Positions 44,001 to 51,225 of a stretch of DNA of 64,000 nucleotides are shown piece by piece. Under the pieces are notes generated by a model that was not told the DNA's origin, ran no database searches, and worked only from the letters and a program-made list of their open reading frames with translations. The translations under genes and the position numbers were made by a program. The first letter of the stretch is position 1. Each line of letters begins with the position of its first letter. This DNA is from Winogradskya humida. Lineage in GTDB: Bacteria > Actinomycetota > Actinomycetes > Mycobacteriales > Micromonosporaceae. The stretch is from positions 1-64,000 of the forward strand of contig NZ_BOMN01000144.1 of NCBI RefSeq assembly GCF_016862215.1, written 5' to 3'.

Positions 44001-46601
44001 CCAGCCCGGGTCGCCGCTGATCGACGCGGCCGTGGACTGCGCCGTCGCCTCGAAGTCACCGCCCGCGGTGGTCCACGCGGTGCCGGTCTGCGCGCTGTTC
44101 CACGTGGAGGTGGTCTCGTTGAAGTCGCGGGTCAGCCCGCGCAGCTCGAACGGCGTCGCACCGGCGTTGGCGCCCTCGGCGTACCAGCCCCAGAGGCCGA
44201 CCTCGGCGTCGAGCACCTTCGCCTTGGGGGGCAGGCCGGTGATGCTGGGGAACTTCACGACGGCGCGGCTGGTGCCGTACGTGGTGCCCTTGTTGCCGAT
44301 CTGCAGCTCGCCGCCGGAGTCCAGGGTGTCCCAGTTGTTCGTGGGTTTCGCGCTGGTCAGGGTGTTGTCGTCGGCGCCGCCGAAGAATTTGACGACCTGA
44401 CCCGCCGCGGGCAGCTTCACCATCTCGGTGGGCGACGGGAGCAGCGAACCGTCCCGGGTGCGCGCGGCCACGGTGTAGAACAGCTGGTCACCGGGCGCCG
44501 CGTGGGTGTCGTTGTACGTGGTGCGCCCAGCCCGGACAGGAGCCACGAGGGTCGCCGCCGAGGGCCAGAAGTTCTGCTCCTTGCTGGCGTGGACCTCGTA
44601 TTCGAGCAGGTCGTCGTCGGGCGAGGTGGACGGGTCCGCGTACGTCGTCCAGGACAGGTCGGCACCCGTTGCGCGGACGGTGGTCACGGGGTTGATCGTC
44701 ACGCCGGGGCGGCCCCACGTGAGGATCAGCTTCGGGCCGTGGTCGTCCTCGCCACCGTACGAGAAGTCGCCGCTCTCGTAGCGCGGACCGCCCCACACCT
44801 TCGTCTCGTCCTTGGCCTTGACCATGAAGCCGTTGTTGGCCTCGCCGTCGAGCCACTTCTGCACGATCGACCGGACGCTGAACGAGTGCCACACGTTTGT
44901 CTGCTTGAGCACCTTGGTCGCCTCGGCGCGCTTGACGAACCGGACGGCGTCGGCGACGACCTCCTTGCCGGCGACGTCGCCGAGCGTGACCTTGTGCGTG
45001 GTGCCGGCCTTGAACGGGTACGTGCCGATCGACAGCCAGGTGCCGTTGCCGCTGCCCCCGGTCTGGTTGACCGGGCGCACGGCCGTCCCGCCGTCGTAGG
45101 AGACGGTGTAGGGGGCGTTGGTGGCGCGTTTACTGCCCGGCACGTAGTGGACCTGCACCTCGTACTGTCCGGACTCGGTGAGCCGGGGCACCCAGGTGAC
45201 CGAGTCGCCGGTCTTGGTGTCGGAGTTGATCAGATAGGTGCCGTTGATCGCCTGGGACTTGTCCCCGCTGGCGGCGCCGCTCCACGGGCCGACCTTGACG
45301 ATCTTCGCGGTGTTGACGTCATCGACCCGCTCGGTGTTGTCACCGACCTCGCCGAAGCTCGCCGCCGTGGTGTTCCAGGTGGCGGTGTTCTCCGCCCACG
45401 CGGTGGTGACCTTGCGTGCCTCGAACACCGGCTCGAAGTCGTCGGCGCCGCCGAACGTCTGGTCGTAGTACATCTGTAGCTGCGCCGAGTCGAGCTGGAC
45501 CCCGGCCGGGATCTGCGACAGGTCGAACTTGGTCAGCGACCGGAACGTGGCGGCGGTGTTGACGCCGGCCGACAGCCGCCACACGTTGTCGTAGTTGGTG
45601 GTGGGCGTGTCGGAGGCGAGCATGACGTCCTGCGCCTTGCCGATCGTGGGCTGCAGCTTGATCGTCGGGTCGATCACCACCGGGTAGGTGCGCCCGGGGC
45701 TGTTCAGCCACGCGGCATCCGCGGTGATCGTCACGAGCGTCCGGCCGCCGGCCTGGGTGACCCGCTGAGTGACCGCCTGGCTCAGCGCGGTGCCGGTCGG
45801 CGACTGCGGGTCCGGCCTGCTGTCATACATGTACGGCTTGGGCATCGTGAACAGCGCCGGGCCGACCGCGTCGGTGGCGTAGAAGGCCACCGAGCCGTCC
45901 GCCTGCGGCACCGCCCGGACCTTGTCGAGGTCGAGCGTGAACGTCCAGCTCGCCGCGCCGGCCGGGGGCGCCTTCAGGACGATCTTCTCCTTGGTGGCCG
46001 TGCGGGTCAGCTCGTACTCGAGATCGGCCGCGCCCGCGACGCCCGCGTAGGTGACCGATTCGCCGTCGGCGGTGGGCTTCGCCGCGCGGGCGGTGCCGTC
46101 GAGGCCCATCGTCAGGCCGTGCCCGCCGGGCAGCGTGTACTTCAGCAGCCGGTCGGTGCGGTCGCCGAAGCTGCTGCCGAAGGTGTTCTTCGTCGCGGCG
46201 AAGCGATAGCCGGCCGCCGTGGTGGCGGCCGGCCTGGTGTCGATGTCCTGCCAGTGGCCCTTGCCGTCGCGGTAGTGCACCGGCTCGCGGCTGGTCTCGG
46301 TCTGCAGGCGCCCGTCGGCCAGCTGATAGGTCTTGGTGGTCGCGGTGCGCCGCCCGGTCAGCTCCTTGGTGCGGCGTGCGGCCGGGATCGCTTTCGCGGG
46401 CACCGGGCGGTCGGCGGACGGCAGCACCCCGGCCGGTGGCGGCTGTGTCGCTGCCAGCTCGCGGCCCTGGACGGCCGGTGGCCGCAGGACGGTGCCCGGC
46501 GGCGGCTGTGGACTGGGCTCGCGGGCGGGTTGCGCCGCCGCGGGACTCCCGGACATGACGAGTACGACGGCGGCAGCCGCCGTGATCAGCCGTGAACGCA
46601 A
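38040..46601 (-). CDS. Secreted RHS/YD-repeat polymorphic toxin with Hint domain
   Basis: About 2853 residues. TTG 46601 is chosen because GGGGGAG lies 5 bases upstream and a clean signal peptide follows (MRSRLITAAAAVVLVMSG); the frame extends 12 codons further. In order: two DNRLRE-type beta domains (around SLTKFDLSQIPAGVQLDSAQ and SRAVVKFPSI), with a golvesin-like domain between them, a long series of YD repeats, the RHS core end (GFRDYDPGINQFLSRDNY), a Hint autoprotease (38358-38798; SNSFAAGTLVLMADGSTKPI to VHNC), and a unique C-terminal tip of 105 residues (38040-38357). The Hint domain should release the tip. The tip contains HILPRHD and VAVWVNNGNVESVHP and may be a small nuclease. An intercellular or environmental toxin. 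Confidence 0.92.
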   Translation of the reverse strand: MRSRLITAAAAVVLVMSGSPAAAQPAREPSPQPPPGTVLRPPAVQGRELAATQPPPAGVLPSADRPVPAKAIPAARRTKELTGRRTATTKTYQLADGRLQTETSREPVHYRDGKGHWQDIDTRPAATTAAGYRFAATKNTFGSSFGDRTDRLLKYTLPGGHGLTMGLDGTARAAKPTADGESVTYAGVAGAADLEYELTRTATKEKIVLKAPPAGAASWTFTLDLDKVRAVPQADGSVAFYATDAVGPALFTMPKPYMYDSRPDPQSPTGTALSQAVTQRVTQAGGRTLVTITADAAWLNSPGRTYPVVIDPTIKLQPTIGKAQDVMLASDTPTTNYDNVWRLSAGVNTAATFRSLTKFDLSQIPAGVQLDSAQLQMYYDQTFGGADDFEPVFEARKVTTAWAENTATWNTTAASFGEVGDNTERVDDVNTAKIVKVGPWSGAASGDKSQAINGTYLINSDTKTGDSVTWVPRLTESGQYEVQVHYVPGSKRATNAPYTVSYDGGTAVRPVNQTGGSGNGTWLSIGTYPFKAGTTHKVTLGDVAGKEVVADAVRFVKRAEATKVLKQTNVWHSFSVRSIVQKWLDGEANNGFMVKAKDETKVWGGPRYESGDFSYGGEDDHGPKLILTWGRPGVTINPVTTVRATGADLSWTTYADPSTSPDDDLLEYEVHASKEQNFWPSAATLVAPVRAGRTTYNDTHAAPGDQLFYTVAARTRDGSLLPSPTEMVKLPAAGQVVKFFGGADDNTLTSAKPTNNWDTLDSGGELQIGNKGTTYGTSRAVVKFPSITGLPPKAKVLDAEVGLWGWYAEGANAGATPFELRGLTRDFNETTSTWNSAQTGTAWTTAGGDFEATAQSTAASISGDPGWTQWDAGPLVQRWVDTPSTNKGVVIKVANEAGNEQRSLFLSAEAQEPALRPRLRVVYTAPDSTSTYYAPTTPGRMIPADQYLVPVTLTNTTGAVWSPADWVVSYRWQRQDGTDVTTAGNRIETPLPSAQAPGGVVTVTATVKAPDSGDDGDRREPYVLKWELRNKTTGQWLSQTTTIEPLDQSVAVEDPTSDQLGLEKFYHYAGGGAGAGATVMVNQFSGNAVVGYNPISNPSQGVSTFVRLTYNSQDTSTSYAGLGWSLSTSSVVRLGSPLEFRGGTTTWPQQVAMTDGDGTTHLFNLDKHDSTSTADWRYVQPSGVHMYLQRTNSGDTTQAWTMTRPDRSQFVFDEQGFQTAVRERNGNKLTFTYERRTVNNRTTSVLRYLTDPASRRTLTLDYYAAGDSYEAYVDGTKQSLTDLQNPAIIDQVKAITDISGRRVSFVYSDTGLLREVADAADPYKIKTFTFAYDESEGAQNARLTKVTDPRASSGTKVAYNEPGDAFQQGKVNTVTDRLNKPMFFEYADPDGAASGAVTSTVTDAKGRITENAMDGYGRVTRIVDAKQSTTLLGWDADNNVTRLDEPGGAVTTWRFDQTTGYPLEMRDPEANKNNTPSTRMGYQFGLAGHTADLTEKVSPEGRRWLFAYDTVGNLTSVTDPKGTATTTAGDYATSYTYDSAGRMLTTTDANENVTGFTDYDVVGYPKTITDALTNPTKYTYSATGDVLTVTDANTKTSTYTYDGFRRPLTTQVPKDATAGRYITTPAPSYDANDNVLQTTSPTGAKTTATYDALDRQSTVATPKDTTTADAPTTKYEYDQVGNLSRVTEPKGTLTPADTQDFVTSYVYNELNQVTDVVDALNGRVSATYDLAGNVVAQYDQRKNATADTTDYTTKFTYDLNHRLKTTIDAKGNTTGQEYDKDGNPTESYDQDGNRSYTKYDERNAVVEKRVPYSAGVYRTTRYGYDEAGNQNRAESPRGVDTTGDTEDFTTVTLYDKLNRASEVQQPYDKADTRFKTPAVTKYTYNKVGQLERVSAPPSENETVRNDTVQTYFDNGWVKTSQDAPWNITTTYDYDDNGSQTSRAISTTGATTRQMTWTYFPDGKRKSTNDNGAGSGTPAKDFAFSYDVNGNLTQMLDNTSGAAIGTYAVGYDGVNRVAGLEEKNGSTVKNTTTFEYEPNDLLKRRTHDLQVSSYTYEPQRDLVTEIKNAETLDDPKPKYTKYAYTKRGEVDTETKGNNNVVTSDYFLNGASRSTVEKKSDGTVVNQHTYEYAANGQKSKDVQHKQNADNKTAYLDTTSTYAYDPQDRVRTVTKTGSGASTESYVHDANSNVISQTVGGTTTAYTYKKNRLESAAVGSATASYAYDPYGRLKTITSAGTTLESYTYDGFDHVVKNVKNPGDKTTDYKYDPLDRMSTRTYGGKTTTYAYLGLTKDVSAELEGTKVVKSYQRGPGGGLLSQIKTNADDTKEDSYTGYDGQSDIEQITDDKGDGRATYGYTAYGKNDASQFTGADKPDASNPENPDKVPYNSYRFQSKRYDQASGDYDMGFRDYDPGINQFLSRDNYNGALADLGLAADPYTGNRYAFAGGNPISNVELDGHNFLSDAADAIGDGIDAVGDGIKNAVSDAKKPAKEFGSAFVDHVKGSVKESLNTYAELDDCSSGDSEGACKSLENKAKQAGELFDKMEDCGYGGSKGACGQVQDAAGCGQGTSGATCAGNLTALGVEAFVGNKVGKGLTSRTGADCVSNSFAAGTLVLMADGSTKPIEDIDVGDKVLAGAPEEADTESEPVTRTITGTGDRDLVTLTIATEHGRARVTATAAHPFWNADKSEWVDAAKLRPGDHVTTTDGRQLTIRATRHWSKHTTVHNLTVQDIHTYYVLAGNTPVLVHNCGAGNISNKQMNQHILPRHDANHPDAWKWSDRSKFEDWVTPGHIRNWAKLAMKKPMDNMNLGTGAAHRHVLDIKSRHPIGYDADGNDLHSVAVWVNNGNVESVHPN

Positions 46602-46664
46602 AACCGCTCCCCCATGGCTCGGCCTGATCTGGCGCATCGAGATTCCACCGGGGAACGATCTAGG

Positions 46665-49154
46665 TCAATGCGCGGCGGGGCCGTCCGGGTCACGGGTGGG
46701 AACTGCCGCTCGCAACTGCCGGTCGCTCGCCGGCCTGCGGCGCACCCGGTGGGCGGTCAGCCTGCTACGGACCCGGGCTGCGTCCGGGTGACCGAGCCGG
46801 TCGAGTGCCGCGGCGGCCGCCCGCCACGCCGTGGCCGCTGCCTGCCGGCGCCCGGTCGCATGGTGGACGTCGCCGAGCTCGGCCCGCACGGTCGCCTCGG
46901 CGAGCAGGTCCCCGGCGGCGTGGTGCGACTCCAGCGACCGGGTCAGGCACCGCGCCGCCTCGGTGTGCTCACCCATCCGCCGGTGCACACCGCCGACGCC
47001 GGCCCACATGGCGGCCCGCCCCGCCGGATCGTCGAGCCCGTCGTTCAACTCCAGTGCCCGGCGGAAGTGGGCCAGCGCCGCGACGTGCCGCCCCAGCCGC
47101 ACATGCGCCGAGCCCACACTGGCAAGCGCCCGCGCCTCGAACACCGCGCTCCCGGCCCGGCGGAAGAGCGCGAGCGCGGCGAGCGTCTGCCGCAACTCCT
47201 CCCCGGGCGGGCTGAGCGGCGCCGACGCGAGCAGCGTGTGCGCCTGCCCGGTCCGGTCCCCCAGGGCCAGGCTCAGCTGCGCGGCGCGGCGGAAATGGCC
47301 GGCGGCGTCGCTGTCCCGGCCGAGCCGCATGCAGGCCTCGCCCAGGTTGCGCAGCACGGTCGCCTGCCCCTCGTCGTCGTGCTGGCGGACGGCGGCGGCC
47401 AGCGCGGCCTGCTCGACGGCCAGCCATGACAACCAGTGGCCGCCGCGGTCCAGATGGTCGCGAAGCAGCCAGGCCAGCCTGCGGATATCCCCGTCGCGAC
47501 CGTCGGCGACCGCCCGGCCGAGACCGGCGAGCAGGGCGTCGTGCTCGGCGGTGAACCAGGCGCGCGCATCCTCAGCGGTGTGCACCTCCTCGACGGCGGG
47601 CAGCGGGGGGCGGTGCGGGTCGAGGTGCCGGGCTGCCGCCAGGCCCGTTTGCAGATCGGGGTCGTGGCCGGTGTGCGCGGCAGTCAGCACCGTGCACAAG
47701 GGTGCGGAAGGCATGGTGGCGGCCCGGGCGGCGGCCGCGGCGACGACGAGCGGGGATCCGCCGCAGCCGGCGAGGAAACGGGACACGGCGTCGGCCTCGG
47801 CGGCGACCCGCTGCGAGCCGAGCCGCCGGACCAGGAGTTCATGGGCCTGCCCGGGCGTCAGGGGCCCGACCGTCACCTGGACGGCGGCCTCGGTGGCCAG
47901 CAGCTCCGGCAGCGGCTCCCGGCTGATGACCACGGTCCGGCAGCCCGCGCCGCCGGGCACCAGCGGGCGGACCTGCGCGGCGGAGCAGGCGTCGTCGAGC
48001 ACCACCAGCACCTTGCGGTCGGCGAGCACGCTGCGGTAAAGCGCCGCGGGATCCGCCGGGATCAGCTCCCCGGGCACTCCCAGTGCACCGAGCACCGCCC
48101 GCTCCGGATGCTTCTGCAGACCCAGCACCACATATAGCTGACCATCCGGAAAGGACTCCCGGACCCGGTGCGCCCAGTCGAGCACGGCGGTGGACTTGCC
48201 GCTCCCCGCCGGCCCGGTCACCACGCACACCCCTGTCGCCGCGTCCAGCGCGGCGGTCAGCTCCGGCCTGGCCACGATCCCCTCGGGCACCCGGGGCAGC
48301 TGCGCGGGCGTCACCCAGGCCCGCAGCGGGTCACTGAGCTGCCGGTAGGCGGCGGCAAGGCGGTCACCCGGTGTGACGTCCAGCTCGGTGGCCAGCCGCC
48401 GGCTGATTGTTGCGTACGCCCGGAGCGCAGCCGCCCGGTCCCCGGCGCGACCGAGAGCGAGCATCAACTCGGCGTGCAGCGGTTCGTGCAGGGGCTCGGC
48501 GGCGGCGACCTCGGCGATCAGGTCACGATGCGCACCGGTGCCGTCCGCGCGGGCACAGGCGATGGCGGCGGCGACCCGGCGGCGCCCGAGATCCTTGGCG
48601 AGCGGGTCGCCGGACAGCTCCGCCGCGATCGGGCCACGCCAGCACCGGAGGGCTTCGGCGACGTCTCCGGCCTCGAGGAGGTCGATGAAGCGGGTGGCGT
48701 CCACGCTCCCCCGGTCGATGTGCAGCAGGCAGCCGTCCTCCTTGACATGCAGGGCCTCGGCGCCGAGTTGCCGGCTCAGCTCCCGCGCGCTTTCCACGTC
48801 CTTTCCGGGCGCTTCGTCAAACGGAAGGAATGCATTCGTGTGCAACGCGAGACGAGCGAGCATGCGGCGCGCTTCGGCGTTCTCCACCGTCACCCGCTGA
48901 CCGCCGCGGGTGACGGTGAGAGGCCCGAGCACACCGACCCGCAGCACCGGCGGACCGAGCCCGGCGATCTCCTCGGCGGAGAGCTCCAGGGCGGCCGCGA
49001 GCTGCCGCAACGATCGCGGCCGCGGGGTGGTCACCCGATTGCTCTCCAGGTCGCGAACCATGCGGGCACTCAGCCCGCTGCGGCCCGCGAGTTGTTGCTG
49101 CGTAAGGCCCAACCTTTGCCGGTAGGCAAGGATCATATCGCCGACCCTGCCCAC
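46665..49154 (-). CDS. XRE-BTAD-ATPase-TPR regulator (SARP-like)
   Basis: About 829 residues. It opens with an XRE helix-turn-helix (LTQQQLAGRSGLSARMVRDL) and continues with a SARP-like part: a winged-helix-like region (VGVLGPLTVTRGGQRVTVEN), a BTAD region (AEPLHEPLHAELMLALGRAG), an NB-ARC-type ATPase with Walker A CVVTGPAGSGKSTAV and Walker B LVVLDDACS, and C-terminal TPR-like repeats. Such proteins activate nearby genes. The start is uncertain: GTG 49154 gives the usual short lead before the HTH. It ends 63 bases before the RHS toxin gene on the same strand and is its most likely regulator. Confidence 0.88.
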   Translation of the reverse strand: MGRVGDMILAYRQRLGLTQQQLAGRSGLSARMVRDLESNRVTTPRPRSLRQLAAALELSAEEIAGLGPPVLRVGVLGPLTVTRGGQRVTVENAEARRMLARLALHTNAFLPFDEAPGKDVESARELSRQLGAEALHVKEDGCLLHIDRGSVDATRFIDLLEAGDVAEALRCWRGPIAAELSGDPLAKDLGRRRVAAAIACARADGTGAHRDLIAEVAAAEPLHEPLHAELMLALGRAGDRAAALRAYATISRRLATELDVTPGDRLAAAYRQLSDPLRAWVTPAQLPRVPEGIVARPELTAALDAATGVCVVTGPAGSGKSTAVLDWAHRVRESFPDGQLYVVLGLQKHPERAVLGALGVPGELIPADPAALYRSVLADRKVLVVLDDACSAAQVRPLVPGGAGCRTVVISREPLPELLATEAAVQVTVGPLTPGQAHELLVRRLGSQRVAAEADAVSRFLAGCGGSPLVVAAAAARAATMPSAPLCTVLTAAHTGHDPDLQTGLAAARHLDPHRPPLPAVEEVHTAEDARAWFTAEHDALLAGLGRAVADGRDGDIRRLAWLLRDHLDRGGHWLSWLAVEQAALAAAVRQHDDEGQATVLRNLGEACMRLGRDSDAAGHFRRAAQLSLALGDRTGQAHTLLASAPLSPPGEELRQTLAALALFRRAGSAVFEARALASVGSAHVRLGRHVAALAHFRRALELNDGLDDPAGRAAMWAGVGGVHRRMGEHTEAARCLTRSLESHHAAGDLLAEATVRAELGDVHHATGRRQAAATAWRAAAAALDRLGHPDAARVRSRLTAHRVRRRPASDRQLRAAVPTRDPDGPAAH

Positions 49155-49349
49155 CGATGTCCCGCCCTGATCCCGCCATTGTCCGACCACTGCGGCCACC
49201 CCCGAGCGCCCCGTTTCGACGCCGACAATAGCGAAAGAAAAAGATCAACGTCACCCCGTTTTGCATTGACATTCGTCGAAGCAATGGCGGCTTCCCGTCG
49301 AGCGGCCGGGCACGGCCGGCCGGGCGCCTGCCCGCGGGGTCCTCATCGG

Positions 49350-50006
49350 TCATCCCCCGGGCCGCACCAGGCCCGACTCGTACGCGTAGACCACTGCCTG
49401 CACGCGGTCGCGCAGCCCGAGTTTTGCCAGGATCCGGCCGACGTGGGTCTTCACCGTCGCCTCGGCCACCTGCAGGCGGGTGCTGATCTCGGCGTTCGAC
49501 AGCCCCTCCGCCACCAGGAGCATGACCTCGCGCTCGCGCTCGGTCAGGCCGGGCAGGTCCGCCGCCGCCGCGGTGCCGGCCATGAGGCGCCCGGCGAAGC
49601 GGTCCAGCATCCGGCGCGTGACCCGGGGTGCGACCACCGCATCACCGCCGGCCACCACACGGATCGCGGTCAGCAGCTCTTCCGGTGGCACGCTCTTGAG
49701 CAGGAAGCCGCTGGCCCCGGCCTGCAGGGCGGAGAACGCGTCGTCGTCGGTGTCGAACGTGGTCAGCGCCAGGACTCTCGGCAGCGGGCCGGCCGCGCAG
49801 ATCTGCCTGGTCGCGGACACGCCGTCGAGCACGGGCATCCGCAGGTCCATCACGACGACGTCGGTGGGGGTCGTGCGCAGCAGCCGGAGTGCTTCGGCGC
49901 CGTCGCCCGCCTCGCCGACCACGGTCATGTCCTTCTGGTAGTCGAGGACCATCCGCAGACCTGCCCGGATGAGGTGCTGGTCGTCGACGAGCAGGATCCG
50001 GATCAT
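49350..50006 (-). CDS. NarL/FixJ-family response regulator
   Basis: About 218 residues. The receiver domain (RILLVDDQHLIRAGLR, phosphoacceptor Asp in VVVMDLRMP, Lys in LLKSV) is followed by a LuxR-type HTH (LTEREREVMLLVAEGLSNAEI, ATVKTHVGRILAKL). Partner of the kinase at 50044, whose stop is 37 bases upstream. Last gene of the ABC transporter-kinase-regulator operon; it probably activates that operon through the inverted repeat at 54240-54261. Confidence 0.93.
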   Translation of the reverse strand: MIRILLVDDQHLIRAGLRMVLDYQKDMTVVGEAGDGAEALRLLRTTPTDVVVMDLRMPVLDGVSATRQICAAGPLPRVLALTTFDTDDDAFSALQAGASGFLLKSVPPEELLTAIRVVAGGDAVVAPRVTRRMLDRFAGRLMAGTAAAADLPGLTEREREVMLLVAEGLSNAEISTRLQVAEATVKTHVGRILAKLGLRDRVQAVVYAYESGLVRPGG

Positions 50007-50043
50007 GCGGGCACCGTCCGGTCCTGGATGAGGGCGATGCGGT

Positions 50044-51225
50044 TCATGCCGGCACCTTCCGGTCCGCGCTGAGGGGGATGCGGGCGTGGACCCGCCAGCC
50101 GCCGTCCGGGTCGGGACCGGCGTCGAAGCTGCCACCGTGCAGGGACACCCGTTCGCGCATGCCGATCAGCCCGTGCCCGCTGTAGTTCTCCATGTCGATG
50201 GTGGTGCCGGTGTCGGTCACGTCGATCTGGATGAAGTCCGGCCGGTTCTGCACCCGCACGGTCGCCGTCGGCGCCGGGCCGGCGTGTTTCAGGGTGTTCG
50301 TGAGCGACTCCTGCACGATCCGGTAGAACGCCAGCGCCACGGCGCTGGGGACCTCGGGCGGCGTACCGTCGATGATCAGCTCTGCGGTCAGGCCGGCGTC
50401 CCTGGCCCGCTGGACCACGGCTCCGATCTGGTCCAGCGCGACCGGATTGCGGTCGAACGGACCGTCACCCGCACCCCGGAGCAGCTCGACGAGTTGCCGG
50501 ATCTCCTCCAGGGCGTCGCTGCCGGTCGCGCCGATCGTCCGTAACGCCTCGCGGGCGCGGGCGGGATCGTGGTCGAACGCGTACGCTGCCCCGTTCGCCT
50601 GCAGGACGATCACCGACAGGGAGTGGGCGACGATGTCGTGCAGTTCCCGGGCGATCTGCGTGCGTTCCTCGGCCACCGCGATCCGGGCCACATGGTCGCG
50701 TTCCCGTTCCGTGCTCCGGACACGTTCGCGGGTGAACCGCACGGTCAGCCCGGCCACCCCGATGACGGCGGCGAACCCGAGCATCGTCGCGGCGTTGTGC
50801 ACGAGGTCACCGAGCCGGATCGGCTGCCATCCGGCGTCGGTGTTGGGGTGAGCCGACAGCAGCAGGCTCGCGAAGAGCAGCCCGCCGAGGCCGCCCGCGA
50901 TCACGCCACGCCGGGTCGCCGCGTGCACGACGGCTGCGTACATGGCGATGCCCACCGTGAGCAGCAGCATGCCCTCGTGCAGTTTCGTCCCGTCGACCTC
51001 GACGCTCGCCGTCAGCACGGTCAGCACCATCACCGAGCCGAGCACGACGAGTGGACGGTGGCGCCGGGCCAGCAGCAGCAACCCGGCCAGCACGCCGAAC
51101 AGCAGGCCGCCCAGCGGGGACCGGTGCCACCACCAGGTGGCCAGCGCGGCCACCGAGCCTGACACCAGGAGGTCGGCCGGGGAGATCCGGCGACGTGAGG
51201 ACATGAATCGGAGCAGGTCATTCAC
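50044..51225 (-). CDS. DesK/NarX-type sensor histidine kinase
   Basis: 393 residues. Four to five N-terminal membrane helices are followed by a HisKA_3 dimerisation helix with TQIARELHDIVAHSLSVI (phospho-His in ELHD) and an ATPase domain with DTGTTIDMENYSGHGLIGMRE. It has the layout of kinases that sense membrane or antibiotic stress alongside ABC exporters. It overlaps the permease gene upstream by 8 bases, so translation is coupled. Confidence 0.93.
   Translation of the reverse strand: MNDLLRFMSSRRRISPADLLVSGSVAALATWWWHRSPLGGLLFGVLAGLLLLARRHRPLVVLGSVMVLTVLTASVEVDGTKLHEGMLLLTVGIAMYAAVVHAATRRGVIAGGLGGLLFASLLLSAHPNTDAGWQPIRLGDLVHNAATMLGFAAVIGVAGLTVRFTRERVRSTERERDHVARIAVAEERTQIARELHDIVAHSLSVIVLQANGAAYAFDHDPARAREALRTIGATGSDALEEIRQLVELLRGAGDGPFDRNPVALDQIGAVVQRARDAGLTAELIIDGTPPEVPSAVALAFYRIVQESLTNTLKHAGPAPTATVRVQNRPDFIQIDVTDTGTTIDMENYSGHGLIGMRERVSLHGGSFDAGPDPDGGWRVHARIPLSADRKVPA

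Noticed and set aside
49155..49349. AT-rich stretch before the XRE-SARP gene as a promoter
   Set aside because: A TATTGT box exists on the leftward strand, but no -35 at proper spacing could be found, so no promoter is claimed.
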